In this document: piece by piece, positions 35,212-44,492 of the stretch
Layout of the letters: each line of letters begins with the position of its first letter
Position numbering within the stretch: the stretch's first letter is position 1
NCBI RefSeq assembly: GCF_900103275.1
Contig: NZ_FNGP01000002.1
Coordinates: 434,001 to 498,000, forward strand
Origin: Tessaracoccus oleiagri
GTDB lineage: Bacteria; Actinomycetota; Actinomycetes; Propionibacteriales; Propionibacteriaceae
Direction of reading: 5' to 3'
Length of the DNA: 64,000 nt
Made by a program: the position numbers and the translations under genes
Notes under the pieces: generated by a model
Told to the model about the DNA's origin: nothing
The model's database searches: none
The model's input: only the letters and a program-made list of their open reading frames with translations

Positions 35212-35961
35212 ATGAGCGAGTACTGGGCGAGGGAGTGGGCCGGCGAGCCCTTTCGGCTGTTCGGGACCTCGCATCTGGTCCTGCTGCTGACGGTGGCGGT
35301 CCTCACCGCCACCGTCACCCTCCTCGGGCCACGGGTCCCTGCTCCCACCAGGCTTCTCATCCGACGTGCGGCCGCGGTCGTGCTCGTGCTCAACACCGCC
35401 GTGTGGCACCTGTGGAACGTCGCCGTCGGGCTCTGGACCCTCGACACCATGCTGCCGCTCCACCTCTGCTCGGTGATGTCGCTGGTGGCTGCCGTGGCGC
35501 TGTGGACCGGGCACCCGTGGCTGGCGACGGCGACGTGGCTGCTCGGCAGCCCGGGTGCGCTGCAGGCGCTGCTCACACCGGAGGTCGCGCCCTACGGGTT
35601 CCCGCACTATCGGGTGCTCCAGTCGTGGAGCCAGCACTCGCTGCTGTGGCTCGCGGGCTTCTGGCTCGTGTTCGCCGAGGGGATCCGCCCGACGTTCCGG
35701 CGCACCGTGCAGGTGTGGCTGGCGCTGCACGCCCTGGCCGCGGGAGTGTTCGTCGTGAACCTCGCGGTGGGCAGCAACTACCTGTTCCTCAACCGGAAGC
35801 CGGAGTTCGCGTCGGTGCTGGACCTGCTGCCGCCCTGGCCGACGTACCTGTTGGTGTTGGAGGGCCTCGTCGTGTTCCTGCTCCTGGCGTTCTGGCTGAT
35901 CGGCCGGGCCCCCGCCGGGCGCCGGCAGCCGTCGGTGGAGGATGCCTTGGTCTCCCGGTAG
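35212..35961 (+). CDS. TIGR02206/YwaF family membrane protein
   Basis: 249 residues with about six to seven helices; HLLVLLLT... start is replaced here by SHLVLLLTVAVL, and LPLHLCSVMSLV plus NYLFLNRKPEFASVLDLLPP are typical of the YwaF family. Function unknown; some relatives are suggested to be integral membrane sensors or transport factors. TAGCCT (35199-35204), seven bases before ATG, includes the stop codon of phoH, so transcription may start again inside the phoH end. Confidence 0.78.
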   Translation: MSEYWAREWAGEPFRLFGTSHLVLLLTVAVLTATVTLLGPRVPAPTRLLIRRAAAVVLVLNTAVWHLWNVAVGLWTLDTMLPLHLCSVMSLVAAVALWTGHPWLATATWLLGSPGALQALLTPEVAPYGFPHYRVLQSWSQHSLLWLAGFWLVFAEGIRPTFRRTVQVWLALHALAAGVFVVNLAVGSNYLFLNRKPEFASVLDLLPPWPTYLLVLEGLVVFLLLAFWLIGRAPAGRRQPSVEDALVSR

Positions 35962-35998
35962 CGTGGGGTGCTCCCGATTTCCCGAGGAGTACCGAACC

Positions 35999-37939
35999 GT
36001 GTCTTCTGAACAAGATCGCCATGTGCAATCGCCCTCCCCAGCGCCCCGCGGCGCGCGGGCGACGATGCGCGCGGCCGGCAGAGTCTTCCAGGACATCCGC
36101 TATCCGCACGGCATCCATCCCGCCCTCGTCCCGGGCGTCGACATCGAGCAGCAGAGGGTGCGCTACGGCGTCGACAAACTCGTCGTCGCGGTCGTTGCCC
36201 TGGTCGTCGGCGCCTTCATCGTGTGGGGCGTCACCAGCCCGGACCAGGTGCTGGAGGTCAGCTCCGCCGGTGTCGGCTGGGTGATGGACAACCTCGGCTG
36301 GGTCTTCTCCATCATCGCGATCGGCACGCTACTGTTCCTGCTCGGCCTCGCGCTCTCGAAGTACGGCCGCATCCCGCTCGGTCTGGACGGGGAGAAGCCG
36401 GAGTACTCGACGGTGTCGTGGGCAGCGATGCTGTTCGGCGCCGGCATCGGCATCGGCATCATCTTCTGGGGTCCGCTGGAGCCGCTCACGTACTACGTGA
36501 GCCCCCTGCCCGGCCTCTACGAGCCGGGGACCGCGGAGGCGGTGAAGGGCGCGATGGCGCAGGCGATCCTGCACTGGGGCCCCAGCGCGTGGGCCATCTA
36601 CGCCATCGTCGGACTGACCGTGGCCTACGTGTCGTTCCGCAAGGGGCGCGTCCCCCTCATGAGCTCGGTGCTGGCACCCTTGTGGGGCGGGCACAGCAAG
36701 GACCCGGGCTCGCGCATCATCGACAGCCTCGCGATCCTGGCCACACTGTTCGGCACCGCTGCCGCCCTCGGCATCGGTGCGCTCCAGATCGGGCGTGGCG
36801 TCTCGATCGTCTCGGGATGGAGCCCCGAGGGCAACGCACTGGCGCTCGGCATCATCGTCGTCCTCACGATCGGCACCATCGTCTCGGCCGTCTCCGGCGT
36901 GGCGAAGGGCATCCGCTGGCTGTCCAACGTCAACCTCGTGCTGGCCGTCGTCCTGGCCGTGTTCTTCTTCGTCGTCGGCCCGACGGTCTTCCTGCTCAAC
37001 ATCATCCCCGGCGTCGTCGTCGAGTACTTCGACAACCTGCCTTCGATGTTGGCCGCCACGACGGTGGACTCCGAGGAGACCAAGGCGTTCCTGTCGAGCT
37101 GGACCGTGTTCTACTGGGCGTGGTGGGTGAGCTGGGCGCCGTTCGTCGGTGTCTTCACGGCCAAGATCTCCCGCGGCCGCACCATCCGGCAGTTCCTGCT
37201 CGGCGTGATCCTCATCCCTTCCAGCATCGTCGGCCTGGCGTTCATCATGCTCGGCGGCACCGCCATCTGGTTCCAGCACAACACCGGCCAGCTCGTCCCC
37301 GGCAACGACCCCGCCAACCTGCCCGCCCCCGAGGCGGCGTTCTTCGAGGTGCTCGACCTCATGCCCGGCGCCAACTGGATCATTCCGGTGGTGCTGGTGA
37401 TGCTGGCGATCTTCTTCATCACGTCCTCTGACTCGGCCTCGCTCGTGAACTCGCAGTTCTCGCAGCAGGGCAACCCGAACCCGCGCCGCGGGATCACCGC
37501 GTTGTGGGCCGTCCTGATGGCCGGCATCGCCGCGGTGATGCTGCTCACCGGCGGCCGCAGCGGCCTGCAGGGCATGCAGAACATGGTGATCATCTCGGCC
37601 TTCCCGTTCGCGATCGTCCTGATCGCGATGGGGGTGGCGCTGATGCGGGAGCTCCGGCTCGACCCGATGATGATCCGCGCGGAGTACGAGCAGGCGGCGG
37701 TCGCGAACGCCGTGCGGCACGGCATCGCGGAGCACGGCGACAACTTCGAGCTGTCGATCGACCCCGTCGAGCCGGACAACGAGCGCGGCGTGGGCCACCA
37801 CTTCGACTCCACCGCCGACGAGATCACCGAGTGGTACGCGCGGACCGACGAGGACGGCAACCCGATCGAGTACGACTACGAGACGGGCCGCTACCTGGAC
37901 GACGACGGCAACCCGCTCGAGCCCGAGCGCCAGACCTGA
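35999..37939 (+). CDS. BCCT family betaine/carnitine/choline transporter
   Basis: 646 residues from GTG 35999 (GAGGAG 15-10 bases before). Twelve helices; the glycine-rich GAGIGIGIIFWGPLEP, the FYWAWWVSWAPFVGVF tryptophan segment and SRGRTIRQFLLG are BCCT marks. A long acidic C-terminal tail (about 90 residues, DNERGVGHHF...) follows, as in osmosensing BetP. It imports glycine betaine or a related quaternary amine driven by sodium or proton. TAGCGT at 35959-35964 may be the -10. Confidence 0.93.
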   Translation: MSSEQDRHVQSPSPAPRGARATMRAAGRVFQDIRYPHGIHPALVPGVDIEQQRVRYGVDKLVVAVVALVVGAFIVWGVTSPDQVLEVSSAGVGWVMDNLGWVFSIIAIGTLLFLLGLALSKYGRIPLGLDGEKPEYSTVSWAAMLFGAGIGIGIIFWGPLEPLTYYVSPLPGLYEPGTAEAVKGAMAQAILHWGPSAWAIYAIVGLTVAYVSFRKGRVPLMSSVLAPLWGGHSKDPGSRIIDSLAILATLFGTAAALGIGALQIGRGVSIVSGWSPEGNALALGIIVVLTIGTIVSAVSGVAKGIRWLSNVNLVLAVVLAVFFFVVGPTVFLLNIIPGVVVEYFDNLPSMLAATTVDSEETKAFLSSWTVFYWAWWVSWAPFVGVFTAKISRGRTIRQFLLGVILIPSSIVGLAFIMLGGTAIWFQHNTGQLVPGNDPANLPAPEAAFFEVLDLMPGANWIIPVVLVMLAIFFITSSDSASLVNSQFSQQGNPNPRRGITALWAVLMAGIAAVMLLTGGRSGLQGMQNMVIISAFPFAIVLIAMGVALMRELRLDPMMIRAEYEQAAVANAVRHGIAEHGDNFELSIDPVEPDNERGVGHHFDSTADEITEWYARTDEDGNPIEYDYETGRYLDDDGNPLEPERQT

Positions 37940-37947
37940 GCCGAGGC

Positions 37948-39957
37948 TCAGACGCGGCTCCACAGCGGCGTCTTGAGCAGGTTGTAGTCGTCGACCGGGT
38001 CGAAGCAGACGGTGCCGCGGCAGACCCAGACGCTGCGGCGGTCCCGTCCCTCCAGGTGCGAGCCGAACCCGTCGGTGCCGGCGGGGGCGGCGAGCACCGC
38101 GGAGCCTGCGGGCGCGAGCCGCCAGGCGGCCCGGACCAGCTCGTCGAACGGGTCGTCGGTCACCACGACGACGACCGCCGGCTTCAGGCCGCGGCGCGCG
38201 TCGTCGGAGATCAACAGGTCCTCGAGCGCCGACCCCGCGAACCGAGGGTGCTCGGCGACGGTGCCCCACGTCGTGCGGGCGGCCAGGTCGGCGCGCTCGA
38301 CGAATTCGGGGCGCTCCGCGAGGAGGCCGACGAGCCGGAGCGCCTTCACGAGGGCGGCGGTGCCCGAAGGTGTGACGTTGTCGGTGAGCGAACGGGGCCG
38401 GCGGAACAGGCCGGTGTCGACCGCGTCGTAGAAGCCCCCGTCCTCATGCGAGAACTTCGGCAGGGCCGCCTCGAGCAGGGCGACGGCGCGCTCCAGCCAG
38501 GCGGGGTCCCCCGTCGCCCCGGCCAGCAGCGCGAACGCCTCGGCGACGGCCCCGTAGTCCTCGGCGGCGCCGTCGGGACCGGACGCGTCGCCCTCGAACG
38601 AGGACCGCTTCAACTCGTCGCCGCTCAAGTGCACGTCGACGAGGTAGCCCGCCGCCCGCTTCGCCATGTCCAGCCAGCCGGGCTCGTTGAAGATCATGGC
38701 GCCGGCGATGAGCGACGAGATGGTCCAGCCGTTCCAGGCGGCCACGACCATGCGGTCGGTGGCGGGGCGGAACCGGTTCGAGCGCTCGGCGAGCAACACG
38801 TCGGTGACCCGCTGGAGGCGGGCGAAGTCGGGGCGCCCGCGGAGCTGGAGGGTCGAGAGCCCGTGCTCGAAGGTGCCGCCCTTGGTGACGTGGAAGACCT
38901 CCCCGGCCCACTCGGCGTCCTCCGCCCCGAGCGCGTCCTCGAGCAGGTCGGGCGTCCAGACGTAGTAGATGCCCTCGTGGACGGAGCCTCGGATGTCGGT
39001 GGAGTCGGCGTCGAGGGCGGAGTAGAAGGCACCGGCGTCGCTGGTCATCTCGCGGGCGAGGAACTCGACGATGCCGTACGCGGTCCGCTCGAGGAGTGCG
39101 CGCAGCCCGGAGTCGTGGTCCGCGGTGCGGCGCCAGCCGCGGACGTAGCTGCCGAGCAGGAGCGCGTTGTCGTAGAGCATCTTCTCGAAGTGCGGCACCA
39201 CCCAGCCGGCGTCGACGGAATATCGGTGGAATCCGCCGCCCACCTGGTCGTGGATGCCGCCGCGGGCCATGGCCTCCAGCGAGCGCTGCGCCAGCTCGAG
39301 GCTCTTCGGATCGCCCTTGACGAGGAGCGCGTCGATGAGCGTCGGGGCGGGGAACTTCGGCGCCGTGCCGAAGCCGCCGTGCACGAGGTCGAAGTCGGCC
39401 TCCACCTTATTGATGGTCTCGCGCAGGTCCGGGGCCTTCTCGGTCTCCTCGATGGTGACCTGCTCGAGCTGCCGGGCGATGTAGTCGGCGCTGGTGACGA
39501 GCTGGTCCCGGCGGTTCTTCCAGGCGAGCACCATGGCCTCGAGGACCTGCCGGAACGACGGCTGGCTCGGGTGCGGCTCCGGCGGGAAGTAGGTGCCGGC
39601 GAAGAACGGCATCGCGTCGGGGGTGAGGAACAGCGTCATGGGCCAGCCACCGGCGCCGCCGTTCATCACCTGGGTGACCGTCATGAAGGTGGCGTCGACG
39701 TCCGGCAGCTGCTGGCGGTCCACCTTGACGTTCACGAAGTTGTGGTTCATCAGCTTCGCGATCTCGGGGTCGTCGAAGCTCTCGTGGCTCATCACGTGGC
39801 ACCAGTGGCACGAGGCGTAGCCGATGGACAACAGGATCGGCACCTCGCGACGGCGCGCCTCAGCGAGGGCTTCGTCGCCCCACTCCCACCAGTCGACGGG
39901 CTGCTGCGAGTGGAGCCGGAGGTAGTCGCTGGCGGAGGACTCGAGTCGGTTGGCCAT
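37948..39957 (-). CDS. Thioredoxin-domain (DUF255) protein, YyaL/SSP411 family
   Basis: 669 residues. N-terminal DUF255 thioredoxin-like domain with the redox motif CHWCH (in YASCHWCHVMSHESF) and a C-terminal (alpha/alpha)6 glycosidase-like region (GGIHDQVGGGFHRYSVD, VPHFEKMLYDNALL). Family role unknown; a combination of redox and sugar-processing folds. TAGCCT at 39965-39970 (minus) seven bases before ATG: leaderless. Matches the mycobacterial gene next to hemolysin III in order. Confidence 0.9.
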   Translation of the reverse strand: MANRLESSASDYLRLHSQQPVDWWEWGDEALAEARRREVPILLSIGYASCHWCHVMSHESFDDPEIAKLMNHNFVNVKVDRQQLPDVDATFMTVTQVMNGGAGGWPMTLFLTPDAMPFFAGTYFPPEPHPSQPSFRQVLEAMVLAWKNRRDQLVTSADYIARQLEQVTIEETEKAPDLRETINKVEADFDLVHGGFGTAPKFPAPTLIDALLVKGDPKSLELAQRSLEAMARGGIHDQVGGGFHRYSVDAGWVVPHFEKMLYDNALLLGSYVRGWRRTADHDSGLRALLERTAYGIVEFLAREMTSDAGAFYSALDADSTDIRGSVHEGIYYVWTPDLLEDALGAEDAEWAGEVFHVTKGGTFEHGLSTLQLRGRPDFARLQRVTDVLLAERSNRFRPATDRMVVAAWNGWTISSLIAGAMIFNEPGWLDMAKRAAGYLVDVHLSGDELKRSSFEGDASGPDGAAEDYGAVAEAFALLAGATGDPAWLERAVALLEAALPKFSHEDGGFYDAVDTGLFRRPRSLTDNVTPSGTAALVKALRLVGLLAERPEFVERADLAARTTWGTVAEHPRFAGSALEDLLISDDARRGLKPAVVVVVTDDPFDELVRAAWRLAPAGSAVLAAPAGTDGFGSHLEGRDRRSVWVCRGTVCFDPVDDYNLLKTPLWSRV

Positions 39958-40037
39958 GCGCCCAAGGCTACCGGCCCCGCCGGGGCTCGCCGCCGCGAGG
40001 CCGGGCCGCCGCTTCGGGCGCGTGAGAGACTGGCCCC

Positions 40038-40664
40038 ATGACGCTTCGACCACGCTCTGGGGTGACCACCGAAGGGGGCCGGGAGCCCGGCCAGCTCGGG
40101 AAGGCGGTGGCGGCGAACGGCGGCGCCGTCGGGCTCATGTGGGTGCTGGAGGGGATCGACCAACTCACCCGCAACAGCCTCGACCAGTTCGGCATCGAGC
40201 CGCGCGACGTCAACGACCTCGGCGACATCTTCCTCGCCCCATGGCTCCACTTCGGCTGGGCCCACCTGATCAGCAACTCGGTGCCGTTCCTCGTCCTCGG
40301 CATCCTGATCTACCTGTCCGGCGCAGCCCGGTGGCTCGTCACGCTGGTCGTGACGATCATGGTCTCCGGCATCACGGTGTGGCTGCTGGCTCCCCCGTCG
40401 TCCATCACCGTGGGCGCCTCCGGCATCGTGTTCGGCTTCCTCACCTACCTGCTCGTGCGGGGCTTCTTCACGAAGAAGCTCGGCCAGATCGGCATCGCTG
40501 TGCTGGTCATGATCGTCTACGGCGGGGTGCTGTGGGGCGTGCTGCCCACGCAGTCGGGGGTCTCGTGGCAGGCGCACCTGGGCGGCGCCGTCGGCGGCGT
40601 GCTCGCAGCGTGGCTAATGCACGCCAGGCGCGACCGACCCTCGCGGCGCAGGGCACAATATTGA
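40038..40664 (+). CDS. Rhomboid family intramembrane serine protease
   Basis: 208 residues, six helices. The nucleophilic Ser is in VGASGIVFGF and the catalytic His in SWQAHLGGAVGG; HFGWAHLISNSVPFLVLG is the conserved loop 1/helix 2 region. It cleaves membrane substrates near the outer face; substrates unknown. The stop overlaps the DUF4307 promoter region. Confidence 0.9.
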   Translation: MTLRPRSGVTTEGGREPGQLGKAVAANGGAVGLMWVLEGIDQLTRNSLDQFGIEPRDVNDLGDIFLAPWLHFGWAHLISNSVPFLVLGILIYLSGAARWLVTLVVTIMVSGITVWLLAPPSSITVGASGIVFGFLTYLLVRGFFTKKLGQIGIAVLVMIVYGGVLWGVLPTQSGVSWQAHLGGAVGGVLAAWLMHARRDRPSRRRAQY

Positions 40665-40666
40665 GC

Positions 40667-41071
40667 GTGACCAGCACCGACGAAGCCCGCATCGCCCGCC
40701 GCTACCCGAAGCGCACCGTATTCGACTACCTGCTCTTCGGGGGCCTCGGGCTGGGCGTCGCGCTGACGATCGTCATCGCGGCGGTCGCGGGCGTGCAGCA
40801 GTCGAACCCGCCGGTCGCGGCCATGGTGCGCAGCTTCGAGGTCGTCTCCCCCACCCGGATCGACGTGGAGCTCGTCGTCCAGCGCGAGGACCCCTCCAAG
40901 GCCGCCGAGTGCTCGGTGTTCGCGCAGGCCGGCAGCTACGAGGAGGTGGGCGAGGCCGTCCTGCAGATCCCGCCGGCCGAGGACGGGCTGAAGCCGTACA
41001 GCTTTTCCGTGACCACGGTGAAGGAGGCCGCCGCCATCGATGTGGAGGGCTGCCGCATCGTGGGCCGGTGA
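40667..41071 (+). CDS. DUF4307 family membrane protein
   Basis: 134 residues from GTG 40667: short cytoplasmic segment, one helix (YLLFGGLGLGVALTIVIAAV) and an external domain of about 85 residues with a Cys pair (AECSVFAQ, EGCRIVGR). The family is actinobacterial and usually sits beside mca and greA. CACAAT seven bases upstream could be a weak -10 of a leaderless mRNA; an upstream TTG at 40661 is also possible. Function unknown. Confidence 0.78.
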   Translation: MTSTDEARIARRYPKRTVFDYLLFGGLGLGVALTIVIAAVAGVQQSNPPVAAMVRSFEVVSPTRIDVELVVQREDPSKAAECSVFAQAGSYEEVGEAVLQIPPAEDGLKPYSFSVTTVKEAAAIDVEGCRIVGR

Positions 41072-41083
41072 TAGGCTTGCTGG

Positions 41084-41587
41084 ATGTCTGATACCAATTC
41101 CAACGTCGTTTGGCTGACACAAGAGGCCTACGACAAGCTCGAAGCCGAGCTCAACGAGCTCAAGACCGTCGGCCGTCCCGAAGTCAGCGCACGCATCGCC
41201 GCCGCGCGCGAGGAGGGCGACCTCAGCGAGAACGGCGGCTACCACGCCGCCCGCGAGGAGCAGGGCCAGATGGAGGGCCGCATCGCCCAGCTGGAGCAGC
41301 TGCTGCGCCAGGCGAAGGTCGGCGAGCCCGAGGGCCACGCCGACGAGGTCGCCCCCGGCAAGCTCATCACCATCGCCTACGACGGCGACCCCGACGACAC
41401 GGACACGTTCCTGCTGGGCTCCCGAGAGGTGCTCGCAGTCGACGACTCCGTCGAGCACGCGGTCTACTCGCCGCAGTCGCCCCTCGGCGCCGCGATCCTG
41501 GGCAAGCGGATCGGCGACGAGGCCAGCTACGAGGCGCCCAACGGCAAGACCATCAGCGTCAAGGTGACCGCGGTCGACGTCCTGTAG
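41084..41587 (+). CDS. greA: Transcription elongation factor GreA
   Basis: 167 residues. N-terminal coiled-coil arm (WLTQEAYDKLEAELNELK, with the tip acidic EEGDLSENGGYHAA) that enters the RNA polymerase channel to stimulate cleavage of backtracked RNA, and a C-terminal FKBP-like domain (GAAILGKRIGDEASYEAPNG). TAGGCT ends six bases before ATG: leaderless. Followed by a strong terminator. Confidence 0.96.
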   Translation: MSDTNSNVVWLTQEAYDKLEAELNELKTVGRPEVSARIAAAREEGDLSENGGYHAAREEQGQMEGRIAQLEQLLRQAKVGEPEGHADEVAPGKLITIAYDGDPDDTDTFLLGSREVLAVDDSVEHAVYSPQSPLGAAILGKRIGDEASYEAPNGKTISVKVTAVDVL

Positions 41588-41609
41588 CCACACCCACTCA
41601 GACATGGGA

Positions 41610-41640
41610 GATCGCGCCGGGACAACCCCGGCGCGATCTT
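41610..41640 (+). terminator. Hairpin terminator after greA
   Basis: A perfect 12-pair stem (GATCGCGCCGGG with CCCGGCGCGATC) around a five-base loop, 23 bases past the greA stop and 20 before the convergent DUF2089 stop. Only two T follow, so it would act as a GC-rich actinobacterial terminator, perhaps for both strands. Confidence 0.75.
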
Positions 41641-41659
41641 CGTATGTCACCGACTGCGG

Positions 41660-42106
41660 CTACTCGCTGCTGCCGAGCAGCTTGGCCGCATCGGCCGCGC
41701 TCAGCTCGCCGGTGGCGACGCGCGCCAGCAGGTCGTCCTGCTGCGAGAGCGGCAGCCCGTACTCGGACTCCTCCTGGTCGGCCGACCACTCCTCCGCCCG
41801 CTGCGGCACGACGGCGGGCTCCTCGTCGCCCTTCGGCGTGAGGCCGAGCTTGGCGAGCACCGCGTCGTATCGCGAGCGGGCCGTCGGGTACGACACCTTC
41901 AGGTGCTTCTCCACCTCGCGGAGGTTGCCGCGCGAGCTGAGGAAGACGCGCAACAGGTCCAGTTCCGGGTCGTCGAGCCGGTCGAACTCCGTGCCGGCGA
42001 ACTGGCCGCGCAGTTCTGTCCCGCAGTGCAGGCAGCCCTTGCTGACGGTGATCAGCTCGTCCCCGCAGACGGGGCAGTCGGACGGCGCGTGGTACATCTT
42101 CGCCAT
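41660..42106 (-). CDS. DUF2089 domain protein (zinc ribbon + HTH)
   Basis: 148 residues. Four cysteines in CPVCGDELITVSKGCLHCG make a zinc ribbon; LREVEKHLKVSYPTARSRYD is a helix-turn-helix. DUF2089 genes typically lie with toast-rack (DUF4097) genes and are thought to regulate them. ATG 42106 is preferred, with GGAGG eight bases upstream; a GTG two codons earlier is possible. It follows the DUF4097 gene directly. Confidence 0.82.
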   Translation of the reverse strand: MAKMYHAPSDCPVCGDELITVSKGCLHCGTELRGQFAGTEFDRLDDPELDLLRVFLSSRGNLREVEKHLKVSYPTARSRYDAVLAKLGLTPKGDEEPAVVPQRAEEWSADQEESEYGLPLSQQDDLLARVATGELSAADAAKLLGSSE

Positions 42107-42108
42107 GC

Positions 42109-42936
42109 TCACTCCTCCACCTTGATCGCGGCCATGCCCATCAGGACGCTCACCTCGAGGCGGGCGCCGCCGTTGCCGACGACGTACTCGTCCACGTCAC
42201 CGCCGGAGTGCGGCCACGCGATGCGGCCGAGCTTCGCGTCGCCCCGCACGGCGACGTTGGCGCCGCGGGTCAGCGTGACGCTCAGCGAGCCGGACTCGAC
42301 GCGCAGCCTCGACCTGCCGGAGCTGATGGGCCCCTCGACGCTCACGCTGCCGGCCTGCGCCAGCAGGTCCTGGACCTCGATGACGTCCTCGAGGCTCGAG
42401 CCCGCCGCGGTGACGCGCACGCGCCCGAAGCGCGGGACCTTGGTGGTCTTCAGCCCGCCGGTGGTGAGCTCCACGTCGACGATGAGCTTGGGGTTGATCT
42501 TGATGACGAGTTCCTTGCCGAGCGCGATGTCGCTGAGGTGCTCCATCTTGTGTGGCGGCCGGATGATGGAGAACCCGTCGAAACGGGGCCCGATCTCGCC
42601 GTTCGCGGTGATCTCCATGACCGTGCCGGTGCGGCGCAGGATGTGCTGGCCCTCCACGCTGAGCGTGGCGATGGTGGGGTCGCCCTCGATGCGGACGCGG
42701 CGGCCGGTGGCCTGGATCTTGACGCGGTCCAGTCCGCCGGGGCGGGAGCCGGGCTCGCCCTCGGGTTCGGTGTCGTGGGAGGGGCCGGCCTTGGGTTCGC
42801 CGCCGAACTCCTTCTGGGCCTCGGCGGCCATGGCCGCGACCTTCTTCAGTTCCTCGATCCGGCGGCTCGCTTCCTCCGCCGTGATCTTCCCCTCCGCCAA
42901 GTCATTGAGGATGGGTTCGAAATTTAGCTTCGCCAT
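42109..42936 (-). CDS. DUF4097/toast-rack family protein with N-terminal SHOCT-like helix pair
   Basis: 275 residues. Residues 1-45 are a short helical region ([20 protein letters not shown]), then a linker, then a long beta-helix-type domain with repeating hydrophobic strands ([32 protein letters not shown]) typical of DUF4097. No signal peptide. It may be an adhesin-like or envelope-stress protein; function unknown. TACACT at 42944-42949 (minus) lies seven bases before ATG: leaderless. Confidence 0.8.
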   Translation of the reverse strand: MAKLNFEPILNDLAEGKITAEEASRRIEELKKVAAMAAEAQKEFGGEPKAGPSHDTEPEGEPGSRPGGLDRVKIQATGRRVRIEGDPTIATLSVEGQHILRRTGTVMEITANGEIGPRFDGFSIIRPPHKMEHLSDIALGKELVIKINPKLIVDVELTTGGLKTTKVPRFGRVRVTAAGSSLEDVIEVQDLLAQAGSVSVEGPISSGRSRLRVESGSLSVTLTRGANVAVRGDAKLGRIAWPHSGGDVDEYVVGNGGARLEVSVLMGMAAIKVEE

Positions 42937-43023
42937 GTTCCAAAGTGTAAACCCCTCCTTTCCATTCCGGAAGGTTGTCGTGCGAACTGCACCGCTGGTT
43001 TGTGTTGTGGCAGAGTGCTGCTC

Positions 43024-43701
43024 ATGCCCGCACCCCTGCACGAACTCGTCGCGCCCGACTGGGCCGAGGCCCTCGCTCCCGTGGAGCCGCGCATCCAGGC
43101 GATGGGGCGCTTCCTGCGCGACGAGCTGGCGGCGGGGCGGCAGTACCTCCCGTCGGGCGACAACGTGTTGCGCGCCTTCAAGCTGCCCCTGGCGGAGGTG
43201 CGGGTGCTCGTCGTGGGGCAGGATCCCTACCCCACCCCCGGCCACGCGGTCGGGCTCTGCTTCTCCGTGGGGCGCGACGTGCGGCCGCTGCCGAAGTCGC
43301 TGGTCAACATCTACAAGGAGCTCGAGACGGACCTCGGCATCCCGCCCGCTCCGCACGGCGACCTCACCCACTGGTTCGAGCAGGGCGTGCTGCTGCTCAA
43401 CCGCGTGCTCACGGTCCGGCCCGGTGCACCCGCCTCGCACCGCGGCAAGGGCTGGGAGGACGTGACCACCCGCGCGGTTGAGGCGCTCGCCGCCCGGGGT
43501 GGGCCGCTCGTCGCGCTGCTGTGGGGGCGCGACGCGCAGTCGGCGGAGTCGTTGTTGCCCGGCGTGCCGGTGGTGAAGAGCGCCCACCCATCGCCACTGT
43601 CGGCCCACAACGGCTTCTTCGGATCGCGTCCGTTCAGCCGGGTCAACGAGGCGCTCACGGCCCAGGGCGCGGACCCGATCGACTGGCGCCTGCCCGCCTG
43701 A
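43024..43701 (+). CDS. ung: Uracil-DNA glycosylase
   Basis: 225 residues. Family 1 UDG motifs: GQDPYP (water activation), [10 protein letters not shown], and [17 protein letters not shown] (minor-groove intercalation loop and uracil recognition). It removes uracil from DNA. ATG 43024 gives the normal N-terminus; an upstream open frame of eight codons is unlikely. Followed 31 bases later by msrA on its own promoter. Confidence 0.96.
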   Translation: MPAPLHELVAPDWAEALAPVEPRIQAMGRFLRDELAAGRQYLPSGDNVLRAFKLPLAEVRVLVVGQDPYPTPGHAVGLCFSVGRDVRPLPKSLVNIYKELETDLGIPPAPHGDLTHWFEQGVLLLNRVLTVRPGAPASHRGKGWEDVTTRAVEALAARGGPLVALLWGRDAQSAESLLPGVPVVKSAHPSPLSAHNGFFGSRPFSRVNEALTAQGADPIDWRLPA

Positions 43702-43732
43702 TTCCCTTGCGCGCCCCGCATACGCTTGGGGC

Positions 43733-44407
43733 ATGGATATCGACGTCATGGGCTGGATCCAGCGCACGCTCAAGCCGCACATGGTCTCCCCCGACGAGGC
43801 GCTCCCCGGCCGCGACACCCCGATCCTCGACCCGATGCCCCGGCACGAGATCTTCGGCCTGCCGCTCGACGAGGAGCCGGAGGGGTCCGAGGTCGCGTAC
43901 TTCGCGCTCGGCTGCTACTGGGGCGAGGAGCGGATGTTCTGGGAGACCGAGGGTGTGCTCAACACCGCGGTCGGCTTCATGGGCGGCTTCACCCCCAACC
44001 CCACGTATCGCGAGTCCTGCACCGGCCAGACCGGGCACACCGAGACCGTCAAGGTGGTCTACGATCCCCGACGGGTCAGCTACGACGACCTGCTCAAGAT
44101 GTTCTGGGAGGCGCACGACCCCACCCAGCTCAACCGGCAGGGCAACGACATCGGCACCCAGTACCGCTCCGCCATCTTCCCCGTGAACGACGAGCAGCTC
44201 GCCGCCGCGGAACGCTCCCGCGAGGTCTTCCAGCAGAACCTCCACGAGGCCGGCTACGGCGACATCACCACCGAGATCACCCCCGGGCAGACGTTCTACT
44301 ACGCCGAGGTGGAGCACCAGCAGTACCTGCACAAGAACCCAGGCGGCTACTGCCCCGTGCACGCCACCGGCGTGAAATGTGGGCCTCGCCCGGATCAAGC
44401 ATCCTGA
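43733..44407 (+). CDS. msrA: Peptide-methionine (S)-S-oxide reductase MsrA
   Basis: 224 residues. Catalytic GCYWGEERMFW (Cys within GCxWG), TGQTGHTETVKVVYDP and GTQYRSAIF. A C-terminal HKNPGGYCPVHATGVKC supplies the resolving cysteines. It repairs oxidised methionine. The extended N-terminus (about 50 residues before the domain) is seen in actinobacterial MsrA. TACGCT six bases before ATG: leaderless. Confidence 0.95.
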   Translation: MDIDVMGWIQRTLKPHMVSPDEALPGRDTPILDPMPRHEIFGLPLDEEPEGSEVAYFALGCYWGEERMFWETEGVLNTAVGFMGGFTPNPTYRESCTGQTGHTETVKVVYDPRRVSYDDLLKMFWEAHDPTQLNRQGNDIGTQYRSAIFPVNDEQLAAAERSREVFQQNLHEAGYGDITTEITPGQTFYYAEVEHQQYLHKNPGGYCPVHATGVKCGPRPDQAS

Positions 44408-44439
44408 TCACCGTGGCCTGAGCGACGGAAATCAGGATG
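44400..44439 (+). terminator. Possible hairpin at the msrA stop
   Basis: CATCCTGAT (44400-44408, containing the msrA stop) pairs perfectly with ATCAGGATG (44431-44439) across a 22-base loop. No T-run follows, so terminator function is tentative. Confidence 0.35.
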
Positions 44440-44492
44440 TGAAACCTCGCTGACCACCGGTAGCTGCCGTCGGGAAGCACTACCATCACGGC

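Noticed and set aside
37504-40041. 845-codon + frame opposite the YyaL-like gene
   Set aside because: Antisense shadow with low-complexity Val/Gly/Arg composition; the minus-strand protein has clear motifs.
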